Assembly (NCBI RefSeq): GCF_011075055.1
Contig: NC_058155.1
Coordinates: 4,514,001 to 4,578,000 of the forward strand
Reading direction: 5' to 3'
DNA from: Mangifera indica
Lineage: Eukaryota; Streptophyta; Magnoliopsida; Sapindales; Anacardiaceae
DNA length: 64,000 nucleotides
Below are positions 34,271 through 46,848 of this stretch, piece by piece; within the stretch, counting starts at the first letter, position 1; the number at the start of each line of letters is the position of its first letter. The position numbers were made by a program, and so were the translations under genes. The notes beneath the pieces were generated by a model. That model made no database searches. It was not told the DNA's origin and was given only the letters and a program-made list of their open reading frames with translations.

Positions 34271-37200
34271 CTTACCATTATGAAAACTTTTGTTTCCCCA
34301 AAATGTCTTTGACATTAACTCTATATATGGAGTTGGCATTGAACTCCTTACTAAATGATGACAAGTCCTGGTAATTAGTTGGTGCTCATATCTTAAGTTA
34401 GGGTTAACTAGACTATATATCATACTTTTAGATCAAACTATGTCCCACCCTGGTCACTAAAGACCTATTCCCTTGAATTCCTATTTTTTGTGACATTACT
34501 AAAATAGGTGAAAATGTCTGAATCTAGAAGCCAATTGTAACTATGAATTGAGTTGATTGATCTGGATTAAATACAAAGATTTGACATGTTGGTCATATAA
34601 GTTATTACTTAGGTTTCCAATCTAGTTATACTTTAATCAAGCTCTACTAAGAGCATTGCCTTACTATGGATTTGGCATCAAGAATAGTTACTTACGGTGT
34701 CCTCTCGTAATGATCCTAGAATAATTCATGTTTACATCTCTTCAGCTTCCATTTAACTAATGGTTTGTGCCTCATGTTCTTTAACTAATGAGCACAAAAG
34801 GTACTATTACATACCTTGAAGGTTTAATCTATCGCTTAGGATGACCCTTCTCTCTCTAGCCTAGTTTTTGAGTCAAAATTCTTTTTCTACTCTCCATACA
34901 TAGGTGTGTGTACTCCCTACACACAACTATGTGCTTAGTTATTATTCACGCTCATTGTTCCTTTCCCCTAAAGACCATATATAACACTATTCATGGACAC
35001 ACGAGTATGTACCTTATCTACACCCCTTATATCCTTTAGCTGAAATATTTTAAATCTTTCTTCCTAATCCCAACTTGATTATTCACCTTTGTAAGGGTAG
35101 TTTGGTAATTTCACTTCTTATTTAGTTATGCTAAGGATACTTACAACTTAACAACCTACCTTAGAAGGTCATTTAACAAGTATCAAGAGGTCACTAGGAC
35201 ACTATGAGAATCTACCTTAAAGTTTGAAATCATATATACAAGTGTGTATCCCATGCCACACGACCATGTGTAAACTTCCAGGTTTTGACAACGGACCCAA
35301 AAACATACCCTAATTAAGTTTTACAAATCTTTTCACATCTGAAAGTATCTAATCATCAAGGAAGTTTGTCTAACCATTCAAGAATCAAGTTATGGTAATT
35401 AGAAAGTCATTCAACAATTGATTAAGGTTATTTATGATATCTTGAATAATATTTTCTATACAAATAGTGAAAAATACATGTATTCACTATTATCATGAAT
35501 TAAACCTATCCCTCGAGGCATTATGGGTGTCATATAATCTCTCTTTTTATCTATCTTTGTGCCCCAACCAATATAGTCTCATTAAATCATATTAACATGC
35601 ATAAACATATACTTTCATTGCATAAACTCATAAAAAATGAAACTCATGCATCAAAATCAATCTTATGACTCTTTTATAACTTATTTGAATGGAAAGAGAC
35701 CTTACTTTATCACAAGAATAATGCAAATTCATAGTCGAAAGAGGAGGGCAAAGCTTACTTACCTTATTCTTATAAGATTATCGTACATGACTAGCCCTCC
35801 TTCTCTCTAGTTTTGACGGCAGTCGATTCATCGAGGAATGTCACTAGAACTACCACCTAAAAAGTTGAATGATTAGTCTTTGGATGCCATGCTTTTCCTA
35901 AGGTTTTCAAGCTCTAGGATTTTTTAAAACTAACCCCAAAAATGCTATGACAAATACTTATAAACTAATTTTGTACTCTAGACATACAATTGTGTCAAGG
36001 CACATGAGCGTGTGTCACTTAAATTTTAACTAAACATTGAATCAACTTATCTAGGTTACTTGGTATGGACACATGCATATGGCCTCCTGTACACATGACT
36101 AGACAACCCTTAAGACGTACTTGTAGGTGTTACATTAGGTATTCTCTTAATTCACACTTAGGCACTCACATTTTCAATTACTTTGAAGGATTTTAATTTG
36201 TTTCCTAAGTTGCTTTCTTGCCTCGTTCTTGACTTCTTTGAATTTATCAAAGCGTTTAGACTTATATTTCATAAAAACACATAATATTGTTAACACCTGC
36301 AAGTCAGGGTATTTTTGTATTTGGCTTAGGATACATTATTGTGCTTATGTCATTAATATGTGTCAAATAGTTGACACAAGACAATATAAGGTCACAAGTC
36401 AATGTGTGTGGTAAAAAGGAAAAATAGTTTTCTTGATGCTATTTAGTTTTTGGCTAAGTATGGTTAATCTATACACCCGTGTATGATAATCTATATGCTC
36501 GTGTGTGGTCAATGCATTTGAATTTTGGATAAGGATGCCTTTCATAAGGATTTTGGAAAGTGGCTTTAATCTCGTATGTGTTATTTCTAAAAAAAAAATT
36601 AAAGATTGCAAACACATTTGGCTGAACATTATCACCATACTTTTCACAAAAAAAGTAAGGGGTTTGAGAGGTTCTTTAGCGCTTAGGAAGATTTAGACAT
36701 AGAAAAGACCTTAGGAGTTCAATCAAGCCATGTAAAGGTTATCAAAACATCATCAGAAGAGAGGTAAGTAGCATATTGTTTAATTCATATGACTTTTGAT
36801 TGAATGTTGAGATCCTTGGATTGAGATAATATTATTGAATTGGTACGTGTAATATGCTCAGGTATGTTTCAGACGTATTTATGTCTTTTAGCCCTACTTT
36901 AAGACATCTTTAAGTTTAAATATACATATCCAAATGTTTGTGGATATATATGTAAATCTACACAGATAAAACAAAAAAAAAAAAAAAAAGAAAAAGAAGA
37001 AAAGACAAAAGCTAAACCAATATATAATATAGATATATAAAAGGATAAAAGATAAAAGTTAGGTATTTTCATCTCTTCTCACATCCTTTCTAGAAACTCA
37101 GCCTTCTCCATGCTTTTTTCTTTGTTTTTTGATGAAAAAAGAAGGATTTGAAGGAGTTTTGGAAGACAAGTAAGGAAAAAAAAGAAAGGAAGTACTTTGG

Positions 37201-37493
37201 AAGCCTTGGTAATCAAAAGATTTCTTTCTTTTCCCTTTGCCTATGTTTATACATATTGGATGCATATTATATGTTGGTGTGTTTTGGTGTTGATTTAAGA
37301 TGGTTTTGGTGATAAGAGAAGGAAGACAAGGAAGAGGGAGCCAACTTAGCAAAAATTGACTTAAAAAAGGTAAGTGAAATCATTATTGGTATGTTTCATA
37401 TTTTATGCTTTTGGTTCCTTGGCTCTATATTATAAATGATGATTTTGAAGTTGAGAAATGTTGTTTTGCCATTTGGGGTATCTATATATGTTA
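34271..37493. other. Decayed repeat sequence; no gene recognised
   Basis: 35220-36130 carries several CACACGACCATGTGT / ACACATGCATATGG-type words, which are frequent in degenerate gypsy LTRs. The frames at 36229-36696 overlap on both strands and look accidental. 36967-37015 is a poly-A/purine run. 37098-37352 (minus) is a low-complexity frame from purine-rich sequence. I find no supported gene. Confidence 0.4.
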
Positions 37494-37890
37494 GTTTGTT
37501 CATGGCAGAGAATTGGATGATATTTACCATTTTTACCACTGACTTCGTCCCATGTTTTAGCTGCCTATTTAATGAATCATGAGTGCTATTATAGCTTGTT
37601 GGAAACTCTTTGAATCCTCTTTTCAATAATATATAGTTTGTATGAATTAGAGACGTTGGACTGTTAAATATATAAAACAAAAAAACTACCTTACCAAATA
37701 AACAATGAATACAGTTTTTGCCACTAACTTCATCCCACGTTTTGCCTACCTTATCTGATGAATCATGAGTGTGATTATAGCTTGTTGGAAAGTTCTTTTA
37801 ATCCTCGTTTCAATGATATATAACTTGTATGAATTAAAGACCGTTTGGACTATTAAATTATATAACGAAAAAGACTGCTCTATTAAGTGA
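37494..37890. repeat. Diverged tandem duplication, about 205 bp period
   Basis: The order 'ttgccact..acttc.tccca.gtttt', 'gatgaatcatgagtg', 'attatagcttgttggaaa', 'tcaat.atatata.(c/t)ttgtatgaatta', 'ggact.ttaaat' appears from about 37525 and again from about 37715. The units differ at many positions and by small indels. No coding role. Confidence 0.7.
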
Positions 37891-37917
37891 ATAATCCAAT
37901 GAACAGTGATTTACAGT

Positions 37918-38030
37918 TTTGGAAAGAAAGAAAGAAAGAAAAGGAGGAGAAAAAGAAAAGAGAGAAAGGAAAGAAAGGATAGAAAAGAAAATAATAAGAA
38001 AGAAAGAAGAGCAAGAAAAAGAATTTGGGG
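37918..38030. repeat. Polypurine tract (GAAA/GGAA-rich)
   Basis: About 110 bases are almost purely A and G on the plus strand, beginning with GAAAGAAAGAAAGAAA at about 37921. The long minus-strand frame through it (37911-38120, Phe/Leu/Ser-rich) is an artefact of this composition. Confidence 0.85.
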
Positions 38031-38439
38031 CTCAAGATTGAGGGGTCGTCTCAAAAGTATAGTCTGATGGATTAGTAAGACATAATGCACGCATGCATGC
38101 TGTGAACTATGAAGTGGCACTTTACACTATATCGAGCATAATAGGGTACGTTTATAGTAAGACATATCTATAGTAAGACATAGACCTATAGTAAGGTCTG
38201 CTCGTAGTAGAGCATACTCATATAGTAGAACTCAATTCAGATTCAAAAATGGTATAGTGAGAGAAAGGAAGAGAGCTCAAGCTTAGAAAAGTGTCGAATC
38301 CCTATAGTTAGCTTCCAAAAAGTATCAAATAGATACTAGATGGGACAAAGTATGACCCAAATAGTAAATAATGAACTAGATTATCCCCTCGATTTTTTAT
38401 GGAGGTTATAATATGAGATTGAGTCCTAAGAGTGAGTTA

Positions 38440-38893
38440 GAACAAAGAAGGAGATAGTTTACTTAATTTTTTCCCCTTACTAAATGTTCTTATCTCTCAT
38501 TTCCTTTTCTTTCATGATTGCAAGTATAGGTTATCGTGGCAACTCCGAGGCAAGGTCAGGTCAACGAATATAGATCAGGTTGGAGTAGGTTATCTTTGGT
38601 TTATGTTGAATGCATACAGTCACATGTTCTTATTGACTTTTGACCTTTTTAAGATGATTGTACAGTTGTATATGATTACTCTATGTTTTCAAATGCTTTC
38701 AAATGAGTTTTTATATGGGATATATACATCTTTTGTTTGCTTTTAGATTTTCAATTTTCTTAGAATAATTTCTAAATACTTTCAGTAATGAGTTTAGTTT
38801 AAAGTAGTTTTTTTTTTTTTAAATAGATACTCTAGATATTAATTTGTAACATTTCTTCTTCGAAGGATAATAATTTTAGGGAGGGATGTTATA
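38440..38893 (+). repeat. LTR-like end, plus strand
   Basis: The plus strand carries 'cttactaaatgttcttatc', 'tgcaagtataggtta', 'ggcaactccgaggcaaggtc' and ends 'ttttagggagggatgttata' at 38893. It mirrors the series at 33885-34270 in opposite orientation. Probably a gypsy-type end. Orientation and limits are tentative. Confidence 0.35.
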
Positions 38894-39458
38894 GTACACC
38901 ATCATGTTTGTATGCATGGGATGGTTATATGCGTAAGAAAAATGTAGGCGAATTGGTGAATTTGTTATTGGGATTAAGGTTGAATTAATTTGTTATTAGG
39001 TTAGAGTGTTATTATGCAATTATTGGTCATTATTCGATGTTTGGATTAGTTGCATGAATGACAATAGTTGGTAGTGATTGTAATTTTTTATTTAAGGGTA
39101 GATAGTTACAAATTGATTAATCGTATTAAGATTATGAGATTTTAGATTACATGTTATTGGGTTGGATGCATTATTGATGTGAATTTGGATATGTAATATA
39201 TGATGATATTGAGGTAGTGTCTAGTTAGTAGTGTTATGTAATTTGGTTGTCAGAAAAATAGGTTCGTTGGCAAGAGAATACAAGAACTGCAATTTGTAAT
39301 TATAAAAAATCAATGTTATACGGTTGTGTATAATTAAGGATTTTTCTCCCCATGTTAGAGTAACCACTGAAGTGTGGATTTGGAAACAAGAAAACGCTCG
39401 TGTGGTATAGGACACACGATTATGTGTATTGCTCCAAAGATACACACCATTGTACTTA
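38894..39458. other. Intergenic; no gene recognised
   Basis: Non-coding, with CTCGTGTGG/CACACGATTATGTG words near 39393-39426 of the gypsy-LTR sort. The minus frame at 39221-39445 is not supported. Confidence 0.35.
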
Positions 39459-39938
39459 GGGGTCGTTTGGTTCCAATTTTTAAAAATTACCTTGGTAATC
39501 TATCTTTTATTCCCTGTTTGGTTTGTTAGTAATAAAATATTACACTAATATTCTATTATTAATCCTTATATAACAGATAATATAGGTAATAATTTGATTA
39601 CTACTTTCATCTTAAGTATTTAAAGATTATCAAGGTAATCTTGATTTTATTATAATTATATTATTATTTATTAATTTTTTGAGACAAAATAAATTTATTT
39701 TTAATTAATATAACAAATAATATAAAAAATATTTAAAAATAATTATATTCAAGGGCATTTAAGTAAAATAATTTACTAGTAATCTTTTATTACCTTTAAT
39801 CAAACACAATAATTATTTATACCTTCCAAATTTTATCAAACATAGTAATCATTTATACCAAGTAATCTTATAAGTAACCTATCTCTAAAGTAATCTTTTT
39901 ATTTTGATAATAAAATATTACTCAAATTAAACGCCCTC
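39459..39938. mobile_element. Tourist-like (PIF/Harbinger) MITE, 480 bp
   Basis: The left end is GGGGTCGTTTGGTTCC. The right end, read in reverse complement, is GAGGGCGTTTAATTT. Both sides abut the trinucleotide TTA (39456-39458 and 39939-39941), the usual PIF/Harbinger target duplication. The core is AT-rich, rich in 'taatctt' words and non-coding. It lies outside the big duplication and occurs once. Confidence 0.7.
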
Positions 39939-40216
39939 TTAGGGTTTTCCCTATGTGGATTAATCAACACACCCTTGTGTATAAAAATGCACACCTATGT
40001 TCTTTCAGGGAAATTTGAGATTAAAGATGTGAGGAGTTAGTAAACAAGATATAATTTCAGATAAGAGTATGAGAGTTTAGAAATGACTAATTTACTCTTA
40101 AAAAGGATAATTATGAGGAAAGTTAATGATAAAGCTTTAACGAAGGCTATAAATAATGGAAATCATTATCAATGTGCCTAACTATATGGATGACAACATA
40201 TAGTGGTGGTGAAGCA

Positions 40217-40244
40217 ACAAGGTATATATTATATATATAATATA

Positions 40245-40290
<46 letters not shown>

Positions 40291-40312
40291 TTATTTATTT
40301 ATTTATTATAAT
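40217..40312. repeat. (TA)n followed by (TTTA)n microsatellite
   Basis: A run of about 70 bases of TA repeats (with a few TAT/ATA shifts) passes into TTTATTTATTTATTTATTTA. The open frame through it (40203-40424) is an artefact of the repeat. Confidence 0.9.
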
Positions 40313-41345
40313 TTTGATACCGCTAGATAATTTCGCACTGATGATGAGCATCGTAGTATTTGAGATGATGTCTAATGGCAAGAGAGACTCGGGTCTCACT
40401 ACTCTTTTTATATGTTATCTATAGCCCAAGCTCGACTAGCATGGTGTATGAGGTACGCTTATGAATAACATTCAGGATGTCTCTTGCTTTCACCAAATGT
40501 TTGGGATGTCAATATACATTGTTTGGCCCTAGCCATTAAGGATGACACCATTATTAGGGAAAGAGGCGCAGGGTGCCAAGATAATCTGAATAGGCATCTA
40601 GAATGCTGGGAAAACATTCGCGAGACTATAAATTGAGAAATAAAAGACATGTAAATGTTATCATACATATATTTGAGTTATACATTACCTACTTACTAAG
40701 TATGTGTCACTCATGTGTTCTGTTTATGTAGTTTTGTAAGTAGAGTTGTAGAGCAATGAAGTGGCAGTGTGGGAGCTAACGGGTTAACTTATGGTAACGC
40801 ATGAGGGAGGGCTAATTCTATCATTTCACCATATTTTTATATATCACAGATTTCAAATCATTATTATTTGTTATCTCAACTTTTCTATGGATCGACTTTA
40901 ATTTATTATAAGTTGTATCTATTTACCCCGCATATTGAATTCTATAATTGGATACTTAGATTTTTTTTCATATTGGTTGATCAAATAATAAATGCATTTT
41001 TAGGGTTGTAGGATGTTATTCATGGCCATATGCTTGATTTCAATATTTCTGCTTGGAAGTTTAATTTGACACATCCTTTTGGTTACATGTTTTGTGCAAG
41101 GGTATACATCTGGAAATGGGTGTTATGCATATTTATTGAAGCCATTGATAAATGTGACAAAGTAAATTTCCTTATGTACTATCATGAGCTCACACACATC
41201 ATTGTGTATGATCCCTAACAATTCAGTCGTTTTTTCACTGTGTCTAGTGAAGGGTGTTTTGAACATCTTACCCAATTTGCATGACTCGTATTCATCATAT
41301 TTTGGCTAGAGATTCAATTTTCAATATTTATTGATGTTCACTTCA
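40313..41345. other. Intergenic up to the assembly gap; no gene recognised
   Basis: Contains LTR-like phrases at about 40690-40790 ('cctacttactaagtatgtg', 'gtagagcaatgaagtggc'). The sequence just before the gap (41200-41345) does not resemble the sequence left of the first-copy foldback element, so the duplication does not extend continuously leftwards past the gap. Confidence 0.4.
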
Positions 41346-41845
41346 NNNNNNNNNNNNNNNNNNNNNNNNNNNNNNNNNNNNNNNNNNNNNNNNNNNNNNN
41401 NNNNNNNNNNNNNNNNNNNNNNNNNNNNNNNNNNNNNNNNNNNNNNNNNNNNNNNNNNNNNNNNNNNNNNNNNNNNNNNNNNNNNNNNNNNNNNNNNNNN
41501 NNNNNNNNNNNNNNNNNNNNNNNNNNNNNNNNNNNNNNNNNNNNNNNNNNNNNNNNNNNNNNNNNNNNNNNNNNNNNNNNNNNNNNNNNNNNNNNNNNNN
41601 NNNNNNNNNNNNNNNNNNNNNNNNNNNNNNNNNNNNNNNNNNNNNNNNNNNNNNNNNNNNNNNNNNNNNNNNNNNNNNNNNNNNNNNNNNNNNNNNNNNN
41701 NNNNNNNNNNNNNNNNNNNNNNNNNNNNNNNNNNNNNNNNNNNNNNNNNNNNNNNNNNNNNNNNNNNNNNNNNNNNNNNNNNNNNNNNNNNNNNNNNNNN
41801 NNNNNNNNNNNNNNNNNNNNNNNNNNNNNNNNNNNNNNNNNNNNN
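41346..41845. other. Assembly gap, exactly 500 N
   Basis: An exact 500 suggests a scaffolder placeholder, not a measured distance. The first base after it corresponds to 7939 of the first copy, inside the left arm of the foldback element. The 184-residue frame spanning it (41331-41885) is meaningless. Confidence 0.95.
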
Positions 41846-42599
41846 TTTTACACTAAACCCTAAATATGTCGAATTATGTATATAAATGTTTTTTAATGTT
41901 TCGAACGCTTAAAATGACGTAGTTTCAATGTAAATGGATGTCTGGAAGTGTACGCCGTTAAGAGACAAAAAAGCGCAAATTACAGTGTCACGCAAACTGC
42001 GCAAATTTACAGTGTTACGGAAACTGCGCAAATCGCGCAAACACTGTTTACAACCGCGCAAACCTGTTCACATCGCGAAAAGCATTGTTTACAATCGCGC
42101 TAAATTAGATATTATAGTCGTGACAGTATTTTTTGCGCGATTTTGCAAGTAGTTTACGCGATGTGAACAGTTGTTTTTACGGGGTTTGCGCAGTTTTGCG
42201 TGAGAATGTTTTATAGTATTGCGTGACACGGATTATAGTTTGCGTGACAATTTCACAGTTTGCGTGACACTGTTCACTTTTTGCGCTTTGTCTCTCAACG
42301 GCTACACTTTTAGCCATCCATTAACATCGAAACAACATCATTTTAAGCGTTTGAAACATTCAAAAACATTCCATATACATTCGACATATTTAGAGTTTTA
42401 CTGTAAATTCCCTAGCTACCATCGTAACCACCATAAACCGACGCATATTCTCAGAAAAAAATATTTTTACTGGGTTTTTCAACATAAGGATAAAAAAGGT
42501 AAAAAAAAATATGGTTTGCTTATTTTGGTAAAATTTTTTTTAGGGTGGCCTAAAAACGTAATAAACGCTTAATTTTTTTGCCTATTTTAATTAATTACC
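41846..42599. mobile_element. Mutator-like foldback MITE, copy 2, left part lost in the gap
   Basis: It matches 7939-8683. The right TSD TCAAAATTG is present at 42600-42608, and the left end and left TSD fall in the gap. Within about 450 bp of the gap the copy shows an unusual density of 1-2-base indels and substitutions compared with copy 1, which then drops sharply. This pattern suggests low consensus quality at a contig end. Confidence 0.85.
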
Positions 42600-42706
42600 T
42601 CAAAATTGACGGAGTTTGTTCTCTTTTGTAAAGTGAAATCAATGCGAGGGTAATTTTCAATAATTGAAATTACTGTGAGAGCGAGGGAGAGAACTGACAA
42701 TGCAAG

Positions 42707-43986
42707 ATGGCTCAGCACAGACAATCAAGCAATCACAGCAACAACTCAAACGGCACGTCGTCCGGTGACCACGTGTCCATCGGCATCCGAAGCAAGACGT
42801 TTCACGGCAAATCTTCTCGCTCCCGCCGATCGGCGCGCTCCGATAAGTCTGCTCGCCGACTCTCTGTCGCCTCCGTCTCCGTCTTCCTCTTGCTCGTGCT
42901 CCTCGTCACTCTCTTAGCCTATTTTACATCTCTGGATTATAACACTGACGATGCTGTTGTTGATACTGATAAGGAAGGTATTATTCTTTAATTAGTAATG
43001 TTTTGTTTTTGTTTCTTTTAATTTCTCTGTTTCCTATGTAATGTAAGTTGTTTTTGGCTCAGATTTGATTAATTTAACTTTGAGGTGTGGAATGATGTGA
43101 TTATTTTCAAGTTATTATGTGTGTTTTCGTTTGGTTGCTTGGAAACGGTTGGAAAATTGAAAGGAAAGTAGATGAATAGGAAAATGGGAGATTAATTTGA
43201 GTAAGGAAAGTAGTTATATTAGTGCAAGTTGAAATTTAAGAGTTGTTGGTACTAGTTCAAAGCCTAAACAACTTAGAAAATTCAAATTCAGATCAACTGG
43301 ATCATATTTACTTAAGTTATTTGGTTTAATTTGGACTTATCATAGTTAGGATGCTTGTCTTGAAGCCTTCATGTTTGATTCATCATGGATTTTGAAATTT
43401 TGAGAGGGTTGGTGCTTTTTCTTGGATTGCTGAATAAGGTTTTTTTTTTTTTTTGGGCTCAGACACGATTAGTTACCATGCTGTGGATGGTGATTTGATG
43501 AATGAAATTGATTTTCTTACTAATGTGACACGGAGGGACACATTTAAAGTTCTTGGATTTGGTAAGGGCTCGGTAATGCAGGGAAGAGATTCAAGATATT
43601 GGGATAAGGATGATAGGAGAAGGGATGATAATTACAATGAGGATGAAGTAGAACGTTCTAGCACGGCTGCAAAGGGTGGAAGTAATAATATGGGCCATGT
43701 TCTTGTGAAAATGGTGAATGGCAACAAGAAGATTTCTCATGATGATCCACATAAGGGTTTAGATGGAAAAGGAGTTGATTTGTATAACGAAGCTGGGCGT
43801 GATGAATTGAAAATATATGAAGCAAAATATGAAGCATCCCTAAAGAATTTGGGCCAATCAGGAAATGCCAAAGGAATAGGAAATCAACAGTCTGAAGATA
43901 AAGATTTTGAGATGCGAAGTGAGGCTATGGATGTTGATGATGAGTATGATAATAATGCTGAATTTCATGATACTCAAGTGGAATAA
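42707..43986 (+). CDS. 5' fragment of a DUF616/EMB2756-like gene, copy 2 (frame intact to an early stop)
   Basis: Exon 1 is 42707-42977 and exon 2 is 43463-43986, with GT..CAG between them; 795 nt and 264 residues. Here the T missing from copy 1 is present, so exon 1 continues DYNTDDAVVDTDKE and joins in frame to DTISYHAVDGDLMNEIDFLT. It has a basic N-terminus, one membrane segment (about residues 58-74), then an acidic and charged stem with GFGKGSVMQGRDSRYWDKDD. The stop at 43984 is shared with copy 1, and family-like acidic sequence continues past it in a shifted frame to about 44250. The catalytic part is not encoded. At most it makes a truncated signal-anchor protein; probably a relic. 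Confidence 0.55.
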
Positions 43987-45104
43987 GATGATTCTGGTCA
44001 TAACAAAGGGGATGACTCAGATTTAGCAAAAATCCACATCAGATTCATATGGACTCATCTGATTTTCATGATGCTCAAATGAAGGATCAAGATTTTCTCA
44101 AGGAAGTTGAGGAAACCTCAAAAAAATCATTTGCAGACTTCTATAAAATCTCAAAATTTAGGCAATTCTGATACACATCATCGAGAGGTCTGTATTATTG
44201 GTGGCAAATCTACAAAGAGTTTACGATCAGAATCAAAAACAAAAAAACACAGTAAATTTTCTTGTAATTTTTCTTTTTTGTTACATGTGTGTTTCTAAAT
44301 TTACCAGATTGCTATTTTAATTTTCTCACTATCTGCTTTCCCCTTCCCTTTTTCAAAAGCATATCCTTTGTAACTGTAAATAATGTGTACGGTATAGCCC
44401 ATTTTGTTTTTGAGATTTTGGCTGGAACTATGAAAAAAAATCTTTTGTAATCTTGATAACGGGTTCATTGACAATACTCATGGAACCCTATGTGAATTCC
44501 TAAAATTGCTAGTAGGTAGAGGCAAGCCTTTTGAATAGTATAATATGTAGTTGTAGAGCAGCTGTTACTGGTTCTGAAATGTCTTTTGACTTGTACTATA
44601 TGTAGGTAGTCTTTTTGTGGTTTCTACATAATTACTGACATCTTGACTTATTATTAGAGAATTCATCCTTTCTTCATTCATCACATTTGCAAAGTGTTTT
44701 TCTGTATAAAGATGTATTTTGGTTTATGCAATGAAAACATTTGTGGATTGGTAGTGCTTTAGTTTTGTATAAGTTTCTACATGCTAGCTAATAGTTTTTA
44801 AATTTGATGCTGATGAAACATTACGAGACACATGCTAGCAACCCCCACAGTGAATCCAGATCACCCCACCTGAGATGTTTTATAGATCTTGAATATGAAA
44901 AACAAAATTCAAGTGTTCTCTAGATTAGGCTCAGGAGGCCAAATTTCCGTTGAGAAAACTCTGTTCACTGTCAGAAAACAAAACTCATGTAATTAATTTA
45001 TAACTGAGATTTTGTAAATTAATGAATGTTTACCCAATCCAACGTTTTAACATTTTAATTGCATAGCTTGACAACATACTCTGCTTTCAGTATTTGGATC
45101 CTAA
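43987..45104. other. Copy 2 of the decayed continuation and intron-like sequence (10074-11190)
   Basis: I saw no difference from copy 1 here. The 63-codon frame at 44107-44298 is the out-of-frame residue of the truncated gene. Confidence 0.45.
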
Positions 45105-46059
45105 TCTTCTTTCAGAGCGCGTGAAGAAAGAAAATTATGCGAGTTTTGTTTGAAAAGAAGACTTCCTGCTTTCTTTGGCTGATCCGTTTGGAGCTCATTT
45201 TTCAGAGTTCTGCAACTCTTTCAAAGCTGTAAGTTCTCAAACACTCTTGGTTTCCTTAAATCTATGATTCTTTAGGAAGCTGATACATTACTTTGTGTGA
45301 GAGCTAAGTGAGAAGATCAGAAAATGAATTTAGGCTAAACAACTGTAATTAATTTTGACCATGTATCATTAGGCATAATATGTGTTGATCTTAGTTTATT
45401 TTACAGATCCCCACAAGATCTGTATGGATTGTTACCAGAAAGTCTGTTAATCCTATAAAGTTCTCATAAATTTTCATATTTATCGAAGAATTGTTTTCTA
45501 AATTTATAGCAGTAAGTTTTTGTTTGATATATATAATCGGTTTTGAATGTCGAAAAAGGGCTTAGTTCATGTGCATATTGCTTTAGAGAGTTATGATTTG
45601 GTATATAAACTTCATCTTTGTTTTGCTTATTTATTTTTTAATTTTCCAACTTCTCAGGGTCTTGCATAGGATATTGCTTGTTGATTCAAAGAATTTCTTT
45701 TAACATGAGCACCCAAAGAGGTTCTTTGAATGGGTCTTCTTCTTCTGTTAGATAGAAAAATGATATATTTCTGAACTTTCAAGATGAAGACAATGGTAAA
45801 AGATTCACAGATCATCTATTTGCTTCTATGGTTCTGAAAGGATTTAAAGTATTTAAGGGCGACAAATAACTTGAAAGGGAAACTCCCATTTCAATGGAAC
45901 TCGTCCAAACAATTGAAGAATCAAGAATTTCAATTGTTGTTTTCTCAAGACGCTATGTTTCTTGTACTTGGTGCTTGAATGAACTAGCTAAGATTGCCGA
46001 ATGCATGAAAATAAGGCGACAAATAGTCATTCTGATTTTCTATGATGTTGAGCCAAGTG
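45105..46059 (+). pseudogene. TIR pseudogene copy B' (second copy of B)
   Basis: Same structure as copy B, with ATG at 45705 and nonsense codons at 45753 and 45867, truncated at the same AGTG junction (46056-46059). No additional difference was noticed, so the damage predates the duplication. Confidence 0.85.
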
Positions 46060-46848
46060 ATTTTTGTAAAAGGAATTTGAAACAAGATCAGAAAAAGGTT
46101 GAAAAATCAAAATTCAAAATATTGTAAGCTTAAGAGTCAAGAACGATATTCAAGTTGATTTCAAATGGTGAGAGAAAGGTGATTTAAATAGTAAACCTCT
46201 TGCTGCAGATTTGTGCCACTTGTTAAATCAAATTATAATACACTTGTTCACTTGTACCTAAAATATAAAAAGTACAAAATATTTTACGTATAGTATTATA
46301 TTGATTTTTTCTGAGGGTCATTCATATATCAATATAAGCGTTGCAATCACAAAGTGCATAAAATGTGCGCCCAAAATAAAACAGTTCACTATAATCATTC
46401 ACGGTTTGCCAACCAAGAATTTAGTATCTCCTCTTTTAGCAGACTGATGAACAAAGTCAAAAACAACAAACAACAATTTAACCGTTCATAAGTTTATCCT
46501 TACAAATGTGAGATTTTGTAACAATTCAATTAAATAATGATCTCAAAAAATCTACTTGTATCAATACTTCTTCAAATGTTTTAAAAAATTTAGTATTTTG
46601 TTAGACCCTGCAAAATGTTAGTTTAAAGAAGCATCAAACACAATCATGCATAAAAAATCTTGAGACCTTGCAAATTCAAATTCATCAACACAAGTAGATA
46701 AACTATTTTCGCCAAAAAAATATCTATCAACATAGAGTTCAACTTCAGTAAATAAACATTCAAATGGGTTCAACAAAATTAAAAATTCAACAAACAAGCA
46801 AATAGTTTAACAACTTAAATGAAACAAACAATTCAACAAATTAAAATA
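46056..46848 (+). repeat. Second copy of the 12143-12935 segment
   Basis: Follows TIR pseudogene B' exactly as in copy 1, and matches 60558-61349 within the second copy. Non-coding. Confidence 0.7.

Noticed and set aside
37911..38120. Minus-strand Phe/Leu/Ser-rich frame
   Set aside because: Artefact of the polypurine tract on the plus strand.
40203..40424. 73-codon frame rich in Ile and Tyr
   Set aside because: It is encoded by the TA/TTTA microsatellite.
41331..41885. 184-codon open frame spanning the gap
   Set aside because: It is almost entirely N; no sequence supports it.
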